This document shows, piece by piece, positions 1 through 8,751 of a DNA stretch of 64,000 bases; position 1 is the stretch's first letter, and every line of letters begins with the position of its first letter. The stretch comes from an uncultured Dorea sp. (GTDB taxonomy: Bacteria; Bacillota; Clostridia; Lachnospirales; Lachnospiraceae), in the NCBI GenBank assembly GCA_910579925.1, contig CAJTVY010000006.1:48257-112256 (forward strand). The letters are read 5' to 3'. Below the pieces are notes generated by a model. The model was not told the origin of the DNA and made no database searches. It saw only the letters and a program-made list of their open reading frames with translations. Both the position numbers and the translations under genes were made by a program.

Positions 1-457
1 GTTTCCCCAACTCATCCTTACTATCATACTGTACATGAAAGTCAAGATCATTTCCCCGAATCAGGTCCACACTGTTCTCCAGAATCGAAAGCGGCATTGC
101 CAGCCTCTTGCGGTAAAAAAGAAAGATAGTTATAACCATCCCTGAAAATGCATAGAGAAACGGACACCACACCCGTATGAAATCAAGACATAGAATCCGA
201 AATCGGTCTGTGCCTGCTGCAAATGAATAATCATATCCCCACACCGGGCCTTTCTGGTAAATAATCTTCGTAAGATCTTCCTGCTCATACTTCGCCCACT
301 CTGCCGCCTCCCACTGCCAGCAGACGACCATCGTCAGATAAGACAGTCCCGACACCACTGCTGCCAGTACCAGAATATATGCGACCATTGCCTTCCGAAA
401 TGAAAGGTTTCTGATATAATCTGACACCGCATCCCTTTTTTCTTCTAGCCAATCCAT
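1..457 (-). CDS. Sensor histidine kinase, N-terminal part (cut by window edge)
   Basis: About 152 codons of a membrane sensor kinase run off the left edge. Seen: start ATG at 457, a transmembrane helix at about residues 20-43, a short extracytoplasmic loop of some 45 residues, a second helix at about 95-117, then a HAMP-like stretch (RKRLAMPLSILENSVDLI). The catalytic domains lie outside the window. The start overlaps the end of the response regulator gene by 13 bases, so the two form one translationally coupled two-component operon. A small extracytoplasmic loop between two helices is common in kinases that sense envelope stress or peptide antibiotics, but nothing here fixes the signal. Family assignment is firm; function is not. 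Confidence 0.8.
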   Translation of the reverse strand, partial: MDWLEEKRDAVSDYIRNLSFRKAMVAYILVLAAVVSGLSYLTMVVCWQWEAAEWAKYEQEDLTKIIYQKGPVWGYDYSFAAGTDRFRILCLDFIRVWCPFLYAFSGMVITIFLFYRKRLAMPLSILENSVDLIRGNDLDFHVQYDSKDELGK

Positions 458-1125
458 CGGTATCCCACTCCCCACACCGTCTCGATAAACACATGATCCG
501 TATATTTCCCAATCTTACTCCGTATCCTCCGCACATGCTCCGTGACGATACTGCTGTCAGCGTTTCCGTCAAACCCCCGGACCTTTTCATACAATTGCTC
601 TTTGCTGAATACCTGCCCTGCGCTGAAAGACAGCAATTCTACGATCCCGTACTCCGTCTTCGTGAAACCAATCGGCTCTTCGTCATAATAGACGCTCCGG
701 TCTCCATAATGAATCGCCAGCCTGTCGAAAATCTTAACCGCCCGGTCTGTCTTCCTTCGTTCCTCTCTTCGAAGGTGGGCCTCCACCCTGGCCCCCAGTT
801 CCTCAATACTAAAGGGCTTCAGAATATAGTCGTCCCCGCCCAGCATCAATCCCTTGATACGGTCTGCCTCTTCGATCTTTGCCGTCAGGAACAGAATCGG
901 ACAGGATACATGGGCCCGGATCCGTTCGCATACTTCGAACCCGTCAAGCATTGGCATGTTCACGTCCAGCAGTATGATGTCCGGCTCCCGGTTAAGCTGG
1001 CCCAGCACTTCCAGTCCGTTCTTTGCTTCAATCACCTGGTAATCCTGAATTTCAAAAAAATCCTTTAGCAGCCGGACGATTCCAGGCTCGTCGTCTGCTA
1101 TTAATATCCGTTTCATATCACTCAT
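445..1125 (-). CDS. OmpR/PhoB-family response regulator
   Basis: DNA-binding response regulator. Seen: receiver domain at residues 1-115 with the acidic pair (IADDEP), the phosphoacceptor Asp in ILLDVNMPMLDG, a Thr in FLTAK and the switch Lys in YILKPFS; then a winged-helix domain ending in the typical ETVWGVGYRW. About 226 residues, normal for the family. The ATG at 1125 (MSDMKR) was chosen because GTGGA lies seven bases upstream; a GTG at 1137 in frame is the alternative. It is the first gene of an operon with the histidine kinase that follows and overlaps it. The target genes are not visible; they may lie to the left of the window. Confidence 0.9.
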   Translation of the reverse strand: MSDMKRILIADDEPGIVRLLKDFFEIQDYQVIEAKNGLEVLGQLNREPDIILLDVNMPMLDGFEVCERIRAHVSCPILFLTAKIEEADRIKGLMLGGDDYILKPFSIEELGARVEAHLRREERRKTDRAVKIFDRLAIHYGDRSVYYDEEPIGFTKTEYGIVELLSFSAGQVFSKEQLYEKVRGFDGNADSSIVTEHVRRIRSKIGKYTDHVFIETVWGVGYRWIG

Positions 1126-1208
1126 TTTATCGTCCACTTTATATCATTATATGTTTTATTGCAATTATACAACAATCTGTCCAAAATAGCTATTTCAAAT
1201 AATATTAC

Positions 1209-1237
1209 TTGACAATCCCCACCCTTTTGTATAAAAT
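1209..1237 (+). promoter_or_regulatory. Sigma-A-type promoter upstream of the MarR fragment and TauE gene
   Basis: TTGACA at 1209-1214 and TAAAAT at 1232-1237 with a 17-base spacer. It would transcribe the MarR-like remnant and the permease gene. Prediction by eye. Confidence 0.55.
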
Positions 1238-1245
1238 GGTTCAAA

Positions 1246-1413
1246 ATTCTTCTGTTTCTTGCTAATAATCCCCAGTTTACCACCGCCACAGAGATCATCG
1301 AGAAACGCGGTTTTACAAAATCCCATGTCTCCATGGCCGTAAATACTCTGGCAGAAAAAGGATACCTTCTGAAAAGTAAATCCAGTCCAGAACGTCAAAC
1401 AATATTATATGGA
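1246..1413 (+). pseudogene. N-terminally truncated MarR-like winged-helix fragment
   Basis: The frame from 1246 encodes ILLFLANNPQFTTATEII followed by EKRGFTKSHVSMAVNTLAEK, which is the helix-turn-helix and wing of a MarR regulator (recognition helix around KSHVSMAVNTLAEKGYL). No in-frame start exists upstream (a TGA is met at about 1210), and the fragment runs without a stop directly into the ribosome-binding site and ORF of the permease gene. This looks like the middle of a decayed regulator whose promoter and last part now serve as the leader of the downstream gene. Alternatively, translation from the ATG at 1333 would add 31 residues to the permease, but the ribosome-binding site favours 1426. 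Confidence 0.6.
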
Positions 1414-1425
1414 GGAAACTTAAAT

Positions 1426-2187
1426 ATGTTTACAAAATTTATCATCTGCTTTCTGGCCGGAACCGGCGCAGGACTTGGAACCGGATTCGCCGGAATGAGC
1501 GCAGCAGCGGTCATCAGCCCCATGCTGATCACATTTCTTCACATGCCGGCCTACGAAGCCGTAGGCATCGCCCTTGCAAGCGATGTCCTTGCCAGCGCCG
1601 TCAGCGCCTACACGTATGGAAAAAATAAGAATCTTGATATCCGCAACGGTATCGTCATGATGATCTCCGTACTGTGTATGACCCTGTTCGGAAGCTTTAT
1701 TGCAAGCCTTGTGCCTAACCAGACCATGGGAAACTTCTCGGTATTCATGACCCTGCTTCTTGGAATCAAGTTTATCGTAAAACCTGTCATGACCACCAAA
1801 GAGTCCATGACAAGTGCAGATCCTTACAGACGATTCATCCAGTCCATTGTCTGCGGCCTCATGATCGGCTTCATCTGCGGATTTATCGGCGCAGGCGGCG
1901 GCATGATGATGCTGCTCATCCTCACAGGCGTCCTTGGCTACGAACTGAAGACCGCAGTCGGAACCAGCGTATTCATCATGGCTTTCACCGCATTTACCGG
2001 TGCGGTCAGCCATTTTGCCATCGGCGGGACGCCCGATATGTTCTGCCTGGTTTTCTGTGTGTTATCCACGCTTTTGTGGGCCAGGATTGCCGCACTGTTC
2101 GCCAACAAAGCCAGCGCCATTACGCTGAACCGCGTTACCGGCATAGTGCTTGTGGTACTTGGCGCCGCAATCGTGCTTCTTGGATAA
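1426..2187 (+). CDS. TauE/SafE-family membrane permease
   Basis: Member of the TauE/SafE (DUF81) family of membrane carriers, linked in characterised cases to export or uptake of sulfite, sulfoacetate and other small organosulfur anions. Seen: about 253 residues with seven or eight hydrophobic segments, the Gly-rich first helix (FLAGTGAGLGTGFAGMSAAA) and a second repeat of the same kind (GLMIGFICGFIGAGGGMMML), the internal duplication typical of the family. The ATG at 1426 has a strong GGAGG seven or eight bases upstream. It follows a MarR-like fragment in the same frame, so it may once have been controlled by a regulator of its own. The substrate cannot be read from the sequence. Confidence 0.85.
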   Translation: MFTKFIICFLAGTGAGLGTGFAGMSAAAVISPMLITFLHMPAYEAVGIALASDVLASAVSAYTYGKNKNLDIRNGIVMMISVLCMTLFGSFIASLVPNQTMGNFSVFMTLLLGIKFIVKPVMTTKESMTSADPYRRFIQSIVCGLMIGFICGFIGAGGGMMMLLILTGVLGYELKTAVGTSVFIMAFTAFTGAVSHFAIGGTPDMFCLVFCVLSTLLWARIAALFANKASAITLNRVTGIVLVVLGAAIVLLG

Positions 2188-2232
2188 CCTGTAACCATTT
2201 TATCTATCGCTACTTTTATTAAGGACTAAGAA

Positions 2233-2898
2233 ATGCAAGACGAATATCACTACTACATGTTCAACAAGCCCTTCGGCTGTGTAACCGCCCGCAGAGACGA
2301 CCGATTTCCTACCGTCATGGAATATCTGAAAGAACTGCACAATGACAGGCTCTCCCCCGTAGGACGGCTGGACCGCGAGACGGAAGGACTTCTCCTTATT
2401 ACGGATGACGGGAAATGGAACCAGCGAATGACCCACCCGGATTACCAGAAGGAAAAGACTTATGAATTCACCGCTTTGGGTGAATTAGATTCCCTAAAAC
2501 TTCAGAAACTTCAGACCGGGATTTGGCTAAACGGCTCCTCCATACAGACTCTGCCCTGCCGGATCACAGTCACAGGCACATCTGTGTTATCCGAAATTCT
2601 TCCCGCGCTTCACCCGGAAGTGCAGACAGCCATCGGAAGAAACCGTCAAAGTCACCCTGTCGTCATGGGTACAATTACGATTACCGAAGGCCGGAAACGG
2701 CAGATCCGCCGAATGATGAAGGCGGTCCGATGCTGCGTGGTCGCCTTAAAGCGCATTTCCATAGACAATCTCGTGTTAGACACAAGCTTAAAGCCCGGGC
2801 AGTGGAAACCGATTCTACCGCCTGGTCGCACCTGTATTGCGCGACGCTCTGAAGCCACACCCAAGATAGATCAGAAACAGGAGAAGTCCTGCCGCTGA
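2233..2898 (+). CDS. RsuA/RluB/RluE-family rRNA pseudouridine synthase
   Basis: Converts uridine to pseudouridine in ribosomal RNA. Seen: the family motif with the catalytic Asp in VGRLDRETEGLLL (about residue 43), the opening FNKPFGCVTA and the late motif TEGRKRQIRRMM. The protein starts directly at the catalytic domain and has no N-terminal S4 domain, which is more like RluE than RsuA or RluB. The C-terminus after QWKPI reads through a poor-quality tail that overlaps the 3' end of the oppositely oriented YfhO-like gene by 84 bases, so the last 25 or so residues may be an extension by loss of an earlier stop. An AAGGAC lies six bases before the ATG. Target uridine unknown. Confidence 0.85.
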   Translation: MQDEYHYYMFNKPFGCVTARRDDRFPTVMEYLKELHNDRLSPVGRLDRETEGLLLITDDGKWNQRMTHPDYQKEKTYEFTALGELDSLKLQKLQTGIWLNGSSIQTLPCRITVTGTSVLSEILPALHPEVQTAIGRNRQSHPVVMGTITITEGRKRQIRRMMKAVRCCVVALKRISIDNLVLDTSLKPGQWKPILPPGRTCIARRSEATPKIDQKQEKSCR

Positions 2899-5394
2899 CA
2901 GGCTCTTTCCCACTTTCACGCCGGGCGCATGGTATACGATCTCAACCTCATGCTTCCCGGCTTCCATCCTGAATCCAAGGAACGCCGTATTGACTACTTC
3001 TGCGTACACTGGTTTTCCATCCGCCAGAATCTCGAAATTCTCATCATATGGGATTGTGGTGATAACATATCCCGGATTTTTTACGTCTATGGTTCCGCAA
3101 ATGTGATTTCCCTTTGTTCGTTCCTTATCCGGCTGAAATTCAGACTGATACAACCGGGATCCTTCCTCTTCGATGTTTTCGCAGACAGGCAGCCGCCCAA
3201 GAAAAGCCTTTACATTATCAATCTCATATTTCCCCTTCCCAAGAATCATTTCCACAGTCTCCTGCCCCTCCTCTAATGGAACGGCATAGGTAAATTCCCT
3301 GTTCCCATTATAGTAAAAATGGCTTTCTGCCGTCAGCTTATTCCGTATCCCTTCCACCCAGACTGCAACGTCTTTTGACGGCATTAAGTTCTCAATCTGA
3401 AAGCGCAGAAACAGCACCCGCTCTCCCGCCTCCTTCTCCTCTGAAACAGGCAGTCTGACACAGATCTCCTGATCCACCTCTGAATCTACGGCTTCCGGTA
3501 AGCCAAACTCTATCGCGCGGACCAGTTCTGTCAATCCTTCTGATTCCAATACTTCCTGTGTTTTCTGCGTTTCTTCCTCTTTCACTACCGCTGTCCCAAG
3601 CAGCGCTAACTGGTTATAAGGAAATTCCAGTTTCCGATACTCTTCCTCTCCAATAACCCGGTCGGTTCCATAAATCACGGGGGAAGCCTGATCATTTCGA
3701 TACGCCTTCCAGCTTCCCAGTGACTTAACTTCCTCAAATCCTGTCAGTTCGTTTTTCGTCACCACAAATTTCACACCCATAAACCGCTGAAATACCGGAT
3801 GATATACCGCAGACTGCATCAGATAATTTCGGAACGGCTCTTCTAACTGGAAAGTATCGTCCCGAAACCTGAGGTATCCCTCATGATAAGACGAAGAATA
3901 AATGGAGGAAACATACTGTCCCATATCCCAGATCCGGTTCAGATTCGCAGCATTTTCCTTCTCGTTTCCAAGCTGCTCCATGCGGTAGAATCCATCTTCC
4001 TGCTCCGTGATTTCTCCAATCATCTTCCCAATATCCGTATCCGTCATTTCCTCATAGAATTCCCTTCCTACCGCCTGGTTTTCCTGTGTATGATATGTAA
4101 AATCAGACACAGCCAGCAAGAAGACCGCCGGTATCAGCAAAATCACAGAATTCTTCTTCCAACAGACAACCACCAGGCAGCAGATCAGCATTACAACTCC
4201 ATCCAGCAGCAGAAACTTATACTTTCTGATATCCCCCTGAAACAGGCTCAGACAGATCAGCCAAAGCGTCAGCCCATAGGGCAGGACCGCCAAAACCGTT
4301 CTCCTGCCAGACAGCTCCATAAGATGACAGGCAAGAACATAACATAAAAGGGGAAGGAACGGAATCATTACCTTATCCCGCACATACAGCCCTCCGTTTA
4401 ACAGATAGGCGAATACCGGAACCGTCAGAACCACCAGACAGCTCAAACCCAGTACCCGCTCATGGGTTTTCCGCCCACATAGCAGAAAGATCAGAGCCGT
4501 CACTGCAAGGCTGGTCATACCAATCCCGTAAGGGGAATAACAGAACCTGGTCATAGATACCCTGGGGAGAAGCAGTTCCCCCACCTGTGACTTTACGCCT
4601 TCCCCGCCCCGTCCGGTCAGTGTCAGCGCCGTCGGAACCAGTAAAAGGCCGCTCATCATTACCGCCAGCACAAAAGGAACGCCAAACCCTATCCCTTCTG
4701 CCAGAAAATCTTTTACGGAGATCTTTATTTCTTCTTCCTCACGGACCATAAGATATCGGTGGATTCCATACAATAAAAGCGACAGCATTCCGCCAATGCT
4801 GAAATAAAAACTGGTCATAATCATAAGAAAGATACTGACCGTCAGCATTGTTCCCCGCCGTTCCTCAAAATACCGGTCCACTCCCAAAAGCCCAAGAAGA
4901 AGAAAGGGCATATAATTCACAAACATAATCTGATGATAAGAATGAAAGATCAAAGGACCAGACAGCAGAAACAGAATGGACACACCCACGCAGATTTTCT
5001 CAGAAAATCCTCTTTTCCCAAGCCAGTAATACATGAGAAGAACCGAAGCCAGAAGACTGAACAACTGAACCGCCATCATATAATCCGACATTTTTACGAA
5101 GGGCAGCAGATAAGACGGCAGAAGCACCGGATTATAAAGCCCATAATAAGCGAAATGATAGATATTCTGCCCGCCCCCGATGTTTGCCCCAAACTCCGGG
5201 AAAAAATCTCCCGTATCATAAAACTGCTGCCGGAAATAATCCGGCAGTACACTGTGCTGGCTGATCCAGTCTACTTTCGCACCGAACACGCCGTAGCGCA
5301 GACAGAACAGACAGCAGAATCCCAGGGTAAATCCTGTCAGTAACACAGATACCAGAATCCTCTTATTGTCCCCTCTATATGGAAGCCGCCTCAT
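2815..5394 (-). CDS. yfhO: YfhO-family multi-pass membrane glycosyltransferase
   Basis: Large membrane protein of 859 residues. Seen: about a dozen hydrophobic helices over residues 10-430, an Asp early in the first loop (AKVDWISQHSVLPDYFRQQF), a soluble extracytoplasmic domain of some 380 residues and one last helix (SLSAAGLLLFLIYLGCGF). This is the layout of YfhO, a GT-C fold enzyme. In Bacillus and Listeria, YfhO-type proteins work with a CsbB-type enzyme: CsbB loads a sugar on undecaprenyl phosphate and YfhO moves it to lipoteichoic acid outside the cell. Here the gene directly follows and overlaps such a GT2 gene by 20 bases, which supports the same pairing. The acceptor polymer in this organism is an inference. 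Confidence 0.85.
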   Translation of the reverse strand: MRRLPYRGDNKRILVSVLLTGFTLGFCCLFCLRYGVFGAKVDWISQHSVLPDYFRQQFYDTGDFFPEFGANIGGGQNIYHFAYYGLYNPVLLPSYLLPFVKMSDYMMAVQLFSLLASVLLMYYWLGKRGFSEKICVGVSILFLLSGPLIFHSYHQIMFVNYMPFLLLGLLGVDRYFEERRGTMLTVSIFLMIMTSFYFSIGGMLSLLLYGIHRYLMVREEEEIKISVKDFLAEGIGFGVPFVLAVMMSGLLLVPTALTLTGRGGEGVKSQVGELLLPRVSMTRFCYSPYGIGMTSLAVTALIFLLCGRKTHERVLGLSCLVVLTVPVFAYLLNGGLYVRDKVMIPFLPLLCYVLACHLMELSGRRTVLAVLPYGLTLWLICLSLFQGDIRKYKFLLLDGVVMLICCLVVVCWKKNSVILLIPAVFLLAVSDFTYHTQENQAVGREFYEEMTDTDIGKMIGEITEQEDGFYRMEQLGNEKENAANLNRIWDMGQYVSSIYSSSYHEGYLRFRDDTFQLEEPFRNYLMQSAVYHPVFQRFMGVKFVVTKNELTGFEEVKSLGSWKAYRNDQASPVIYGTDRVIGEEEYRKLEFPYNQLALLGTAVVKEEETQKTQEVLESEGLTELVRAIEFGLPEAVDSEVDQEICVRLPVSEEKEAGERVLFLRFQIENLMPSKDVAVWVEGIRNKLTAESHFYYNGNREFTYAVPLEEGQETVEMILGKGKYEIDNVKAFLGRLPVCENIEEEGSRLYQSEFQPDKERTKGNHICGTIDVKNPGYVITTIPYDENFEILADGKPVYAEVVNTAFLGFRMEAGKHEVEIVYHAPGVKVGKSLSAAGLLLFLIYLGCGFRASRNTGATRR

Positions 5395-6340
5395 GCCTGT
5401 CTCCCTCCTTCTCCCCGCTGGAATCTTTTAGAATAAAAATCGGCCTGTGCTTTGTCTCCAGATAGGTCTTGGACAGATATTCTCCTACGATTCCCGTACA
5501 GAAAAGCTGGATTCCACTTACCATAAAAATAATACACACTAATGACGGCCACCCAGACACCGGGTCTCCCCAGATCAGCGTCCTTACAATGATCACCAGA
5601 ATCATTATGAACGACAGGGCACAGAAGCATACCCCTACAACCGATGCCAGTGACAGAGGAGCAACAGAAAAACCGGTAATCCCTTCTAATGAATAAGTAA
5701 ATAATTTCCGTACCGACCACTTCGTCTGCCCGGCACAGCGTCCCACGTTCTGGAATTCCAGCCATTTGGTACGGAATCCCACCCACTCAAAGATTCCTTT
5801 GGAAAAACGATTGTACTCGCTCATTCCCAGCACGGCGTCCACCATCTTGCGTTTCATCAGGCGGTAATCTCTGGCGCCGTTGACAATCTCTGTTTTAGAA
5901 ATACTGTTGATAAATTTATAAAAACTTTCTGACAAAAAGGATCGGATCTTTGGTTCGCCTGCCCGGGTGGAACGTCTGGTTGCCACGCTGTCGTAATCCT
6001 CTTCCTGGAGAATCCGAAACATTTCCGGCAGAAGCCCCGGCGGATCCTGCAGATCCACATCCATAGTCGCCACATAATCGCCCGCCGCATTCTGAAGCCC
6101 TGCATAGATCGCCGCCTCTTTTCCGAAATTCCTGGAAAACGAAAGATACCGGCACCGGCCGTCTGCCTCATTCATCTCCTTTAATATGGAAAGGGTTCGA
6201 TCCGAAGAGCCGTCGTCCACGAAGATCAGTTCAAATTCTTCCGCTGACATCTCCTCCATCACCCGGCCCATTTCCCGATAATACACCGGAAGAGCCTCTT
6301 CTTCGTTAAAACAAGGAACTACAATGCTGATTGTGCTCAT
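5375..6340 (-). CDS. csbB: GT2 polyprenyl-phosphate glycosyltransferase, CsbB/GtrB type
   Basis: Transfers a sugar from a nucleotide donor to undecaprenyl phosphate on the inner face of the membrane. Seen: GT2 fold at residues 1-225 with SIVVPCFNEEEALP, the donor-binding DDGSSD, the catalytic-metal region MDVDLQDPP, and two C-terminal membrane helices (about 232-255 and 270-290), as in CsbB, YkcC, GtrB and DPM1-like enzymes. 321 residues is normal. It is the first gene of a two-gene unit with the YfhO-like protein. The sugar (GlcNAc in Bacillus CsbB) cannot be read from the sequence. Gene symbol is by homology and gene pairing. Confidence 0.85.
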   Translation of the reverse strand: MSTISIVVPCFNEEEALPVYYREMGRVMEEMSAEEFELIFVDDGSSDRTLSILKEMNEADGRCRYLSFSRNFGKEAAIYAGLQNAAGDYVATMDVDLQDPPGLLPEMFRILQEEDYDSVATRRSTRAGEPKIRSFLSESFYKFINSISKTEIVNGARDYRLMKRKMVDAVLGMSEYNRFSKGIFEWVGFRTKWLEFQNVGRCAGQTKWSVRKLFTYSLEGITGFSVAPLSLASVVGVCFCALSFIMILVIIVRTLIWGDPVSGWPSLVCIIFMVSGIQLFCTGIVGEYLSKTYLETKHRPIFILKDSSGEKEGDRHEAASI

Positions 6341-6410
6341 CCTACATACCTCCGTATATTGCTCAGATTTTCTATATTTTTCCCTTCATGCACATACTTT
6401 ACACGCCATC

Positions 6411-6483
6411 TCTTAAGAAACGGCAAAATTAAATCTTAAAAATTCTTAAGAACATCTAAAGATTTCCCAAAACCTGTTATACT
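6411..6483 (+). promoter_or_regulatory. Promoter with TCTTAAGA direct repeats before a two-component operon
   Basis: Copies of TCTTAAGA or close variants begin at 6411, 6434, 6444 and 6455, the last three spaced by one helical turn. A good -10 (TATACT, 6478-6483) follows, while the -35 place holds only a weak TCTAAA. Helically phased direct repeats ahead of a weak -35 are the usual binding pattern of OmpR-type activators, so autoregulation by the following response regulator is likely. Confidence 0.5.
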
Positions 6484-6563
6484 GAATATACGAAAGACTG
6501 GCTGGCAGACTGCCCGCTCAGAACATGAACTTAAGACTCTGCAGTATAGGGGGACACATAAAT

Positions 6564-7298
6564 ATGGACACATCACGCATCTTAATCGTAGACGACAATC
6601 TGGAAATCCGAGAGATCATCCATATTCTTCTGGAAGGAGAAGGGTATGAAATCAAGGAAGCAGGCGATGGCCAGCAGGCCCTTGAACTGACCGAAAAACT
6701 GGATTTCGATCTGATTATTCTTGATATCATGATGCCGGGACTGAACGGATATCAGACCTGCGTAGAAATCCGCAAAAACAGTAACGCACCCATCCTGTTC
6801 TTAAGCGCACGGACCAAAGACAGCGACAAGACTCTGGGCTTCTCAAGCGGCGGCGACGATTATCTTGCCAAACCATTTTCCTATAACGAACTCATCAGCC
6901 GCGCCAAGGCGCTGATCCGCCGTTACCAGGTCTACCGTGGGAAGGATGACGCTGGCATGACTGCACCGGCAGATATGGATAACAAAGAGAAAACCGGGGA
7001 GACTCTTATCTTTCATCACCTTCAGATAGACGAAGAAAAAGAGGCAGTCACCTCTGACGGCGCTCCTCTCGTGCTGACAGACACAGAGTATGCCATGCTG
7101 CTTCTTCTGGTGAAACACCGCGGCCAGATTTTTTCCGCACAACATCTCTATGAATCTGTGTGGAACGAACCATACTATTATGGGGCCAGCAATACGGTCA
7201 TGGTACACATCCGCAATCTTCGGCTTAAGGTTGAAAAAGATCCGAAAAAACCATTACTGATTAAGACTATCTGGGGAAAGGGGTATCGCTGTGACTAG
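6564..7298 (+). CDS. OmpR-family response regulator
   Basis: DNA-binding response regulator of about 244 residues. Seen: receiver with the acidic pair (LIVDDN), phosphoacceptor Asp in LIILDIMMPGLNG, Ser in LFLSAR and Lys in YLAKPFSY; a linker rich in Asp and Lys (about residues 125-150); and a winged-helix domain with the recognition region TVMVHIRNLRLKVE and the ending TIWGKGYRCD. The ATG at 6564 was chosen because a G-rich Shine-Dalgarno (TAGGGGGA) precedes it. The gene overlaps the histidine kinase gene by 8 bases. Repeats in its promoter suggest that it controls its own operon. No target genes can be named. Confidence 0.9.
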   Translation: MDTSRILIVDDNLEIREIIHILLEGEGYEIKEAGDGQQALELTEKLDFDLIILDIMMPGLNGYQTCVEIRKNSNAPILFLSARTKDSDKTLGFSSGGDDYLAKPFSYNELISRAKALIRRYQVYRGKDDAGMTAPADMDNKEKTGETLIFHHLQIDEEKEAVTSDGAPLVLTDTEYAMLLLLVKHRGQIFSAQHLYESVWNEPYYYGASNTVMVHIRNLRLKVEKDPKKPLLIKTIWGKGYRCD

Positions 7299-8640
7299 AC
7301 GATTCAGAGATATGAAAATCCGCACACAATCTGCGATTGTTATCTTGTGCGCTCTTGTCCTGGCTTTCTCCTTTTTTGAACTGCTGTGGCTGAACAAATG
7401 GAAACTGTGTGAGACCTTCGAGCGCCTTGACCTCTTCTACACACAGATGGAGGATGAAGATTTCCAGAATACGATGGTAGAAGAGGCCCTGCGCTACAAT
7501 ATCCCGGAATCCGAGGCGGATACCAAGGCGGTGGCAGCCTTAGATCCATTCTTTGACCTTGTCAACGAATACACCGGCATCTACATTTATGGCATGGATG
7601 ATGGATTATACCGCGCCGGAAGATTTGCGCCTGCCATGGAAGATGAAAACTTCCTGTTCTTTTTCAATATCGGCTACCGTCTTACAGATGGTGAAGGGGA
7701 GTTTGTACAGGAGTTTCCATTGGCCTTTGCAAACGGCACCGCACAGGTAATGCTGTACAATTATGAGCGTTCTCTATTTGTGTATCCTTTTCTGCTTGTG
7801 TGTCTCCTCCTGTCCATTGCCTTATTCCTTGGCCTTGTGCTCTTCTTCCTGAACCGAAAGATGCTACAGGTCCTGATCCTGAAAGACGAGATTCTCACCA
7901 TGGCTGGCGGTGACTTAAGTCACCAGATCCCAGAGCTTGGCGGCAGCGAGATCGGGATCCTTGCCAGCGAACTGAATCATTTAAGAGAATCCCTGTATGA
8001 CAACATCCAGAAGGAGCAGGAAAGCAGGAAGGCCAACCAGGATCTGATTACCGCACTCTCCCACGATCTTCGGACACCTCTCACTATCTTAAGCGGCTAT
8101 CTGGAGGTGCTAAGGCTGAAACGCAACCCTCAGACACAGGAAGAATACCTGGACCGCTGTCTGAAAAAGGCAGAGGATATCAAAGATTTGACGGACCGGA
8201 TGTTCGAATATGCACTGGTGGCGGAAGAAAACGAGACGCCGGAATTCGTCTGGCTTTCCACGGATTTCATCGGACAGTGTATGACAGAGAACTGCGATTT
8301 CCTTAAGCTGGCTGGTTTCACTGTGGATCTGGTAATGACAGAAACCACCGGCGTGCTGCAGAGTGATAAGACGATGCTGAAACGCATCTTCAATAATCTC
8401 TTTTCGAATATCTTAAAATACGGAGATAAGAGACAGATCGTCAGGGTATCCGGCCAGATACGTGAGACGGAATTTATCGTTTCTGTCCTGAACTCCATTA
8501 AAACGCAGGCTGATCAGATAGACAGCACAAACATCGGTCTTAAAAGCGTGGATAAGATGATTCATCTTCTCAATGGCAGAATGGCCGTACAACAGGCGGA
8601 AGAACGGTTCTGCGTGGAACTTGGGCTCCCCCTTCAGTGA
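7291..8640 (+). CDS. Sensor histidine kinase with atypical ATP-binding motif
   Basis: Membrane sensor kinase of 449 residues, partner of the preceding regulator. Seen: helix at about residues 12-32, an extracytoplasmic sensor of some 120 acidic residues, second helix at about 160-183, HAMP linker, and HisKA box ALSHDLRTPLTILSGYLEVL carrying the phosphorylated His. The ATPase domain has an N box (RIFNNLFSNILKYGD), but the DxGxG box is replaced by VSVLNSIKTQADQIDSTNIG. This reduced form recurs in kinases of Clostridia, so the protein is probably active, but the loss of the ADP-binding Asp is unusual. Start GTG at 7291 overlaps the regulator; ATG at 7312 is an alternative. Confidence 0.88.
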   Translation: MTRRFRDMKIRTQSAIVILCALVLAFSFFELLWLNKWKLCETFERLDLFYTQMEDEDFQNTMVEEALRYNIPESEADTKAVAALDPFFDLVNEYTGIYIYGMDDGLYRAGRFAPAMEDENFLFFFNIGYRLTDGEGEFVQEFPLAFANGTAQVMLYNYERSLFVYPFLLVCLLLSIALFLGLVLFFLNRKMLQVLILKDEILTMAGGDLSHQIPELGGSEIGILASELNHLRESLYDNIQKEQESRKANQDLITALSHDLRTPLTILSGYLEVLRLKRNPQTQEEYLDRCLKKAEDIKDLTDRMFEYALVAEENETPEFVWLSTDFIGQCMTENCDFLKLAGFTVDLVMTETTGVLQSDKTMLKRIFNNLFSNILKYGDKRQIVRVSGQIRETEFIVSVLNSIKTQADQIDSTNIGLKSVDKMIHLLNGRMAVQQAEERFCVELGLPLQ

Positions 8641-8751
8641 TCACATAATAAAAATTAAAAATTCAGATTTTTGTATTGATTTTTCTTATGAAATCTGTTT
8701 ATCTATATTATATGATGTATCTGATTAACATAGGAAAGAAAGGAATACAAC

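Noticed and set aside
8641..8751. Possible purine riboswitch before purC
   Set aside because: No conserved three-way junction motifs were recognisable; only A/T-rich promoter-like sequence.
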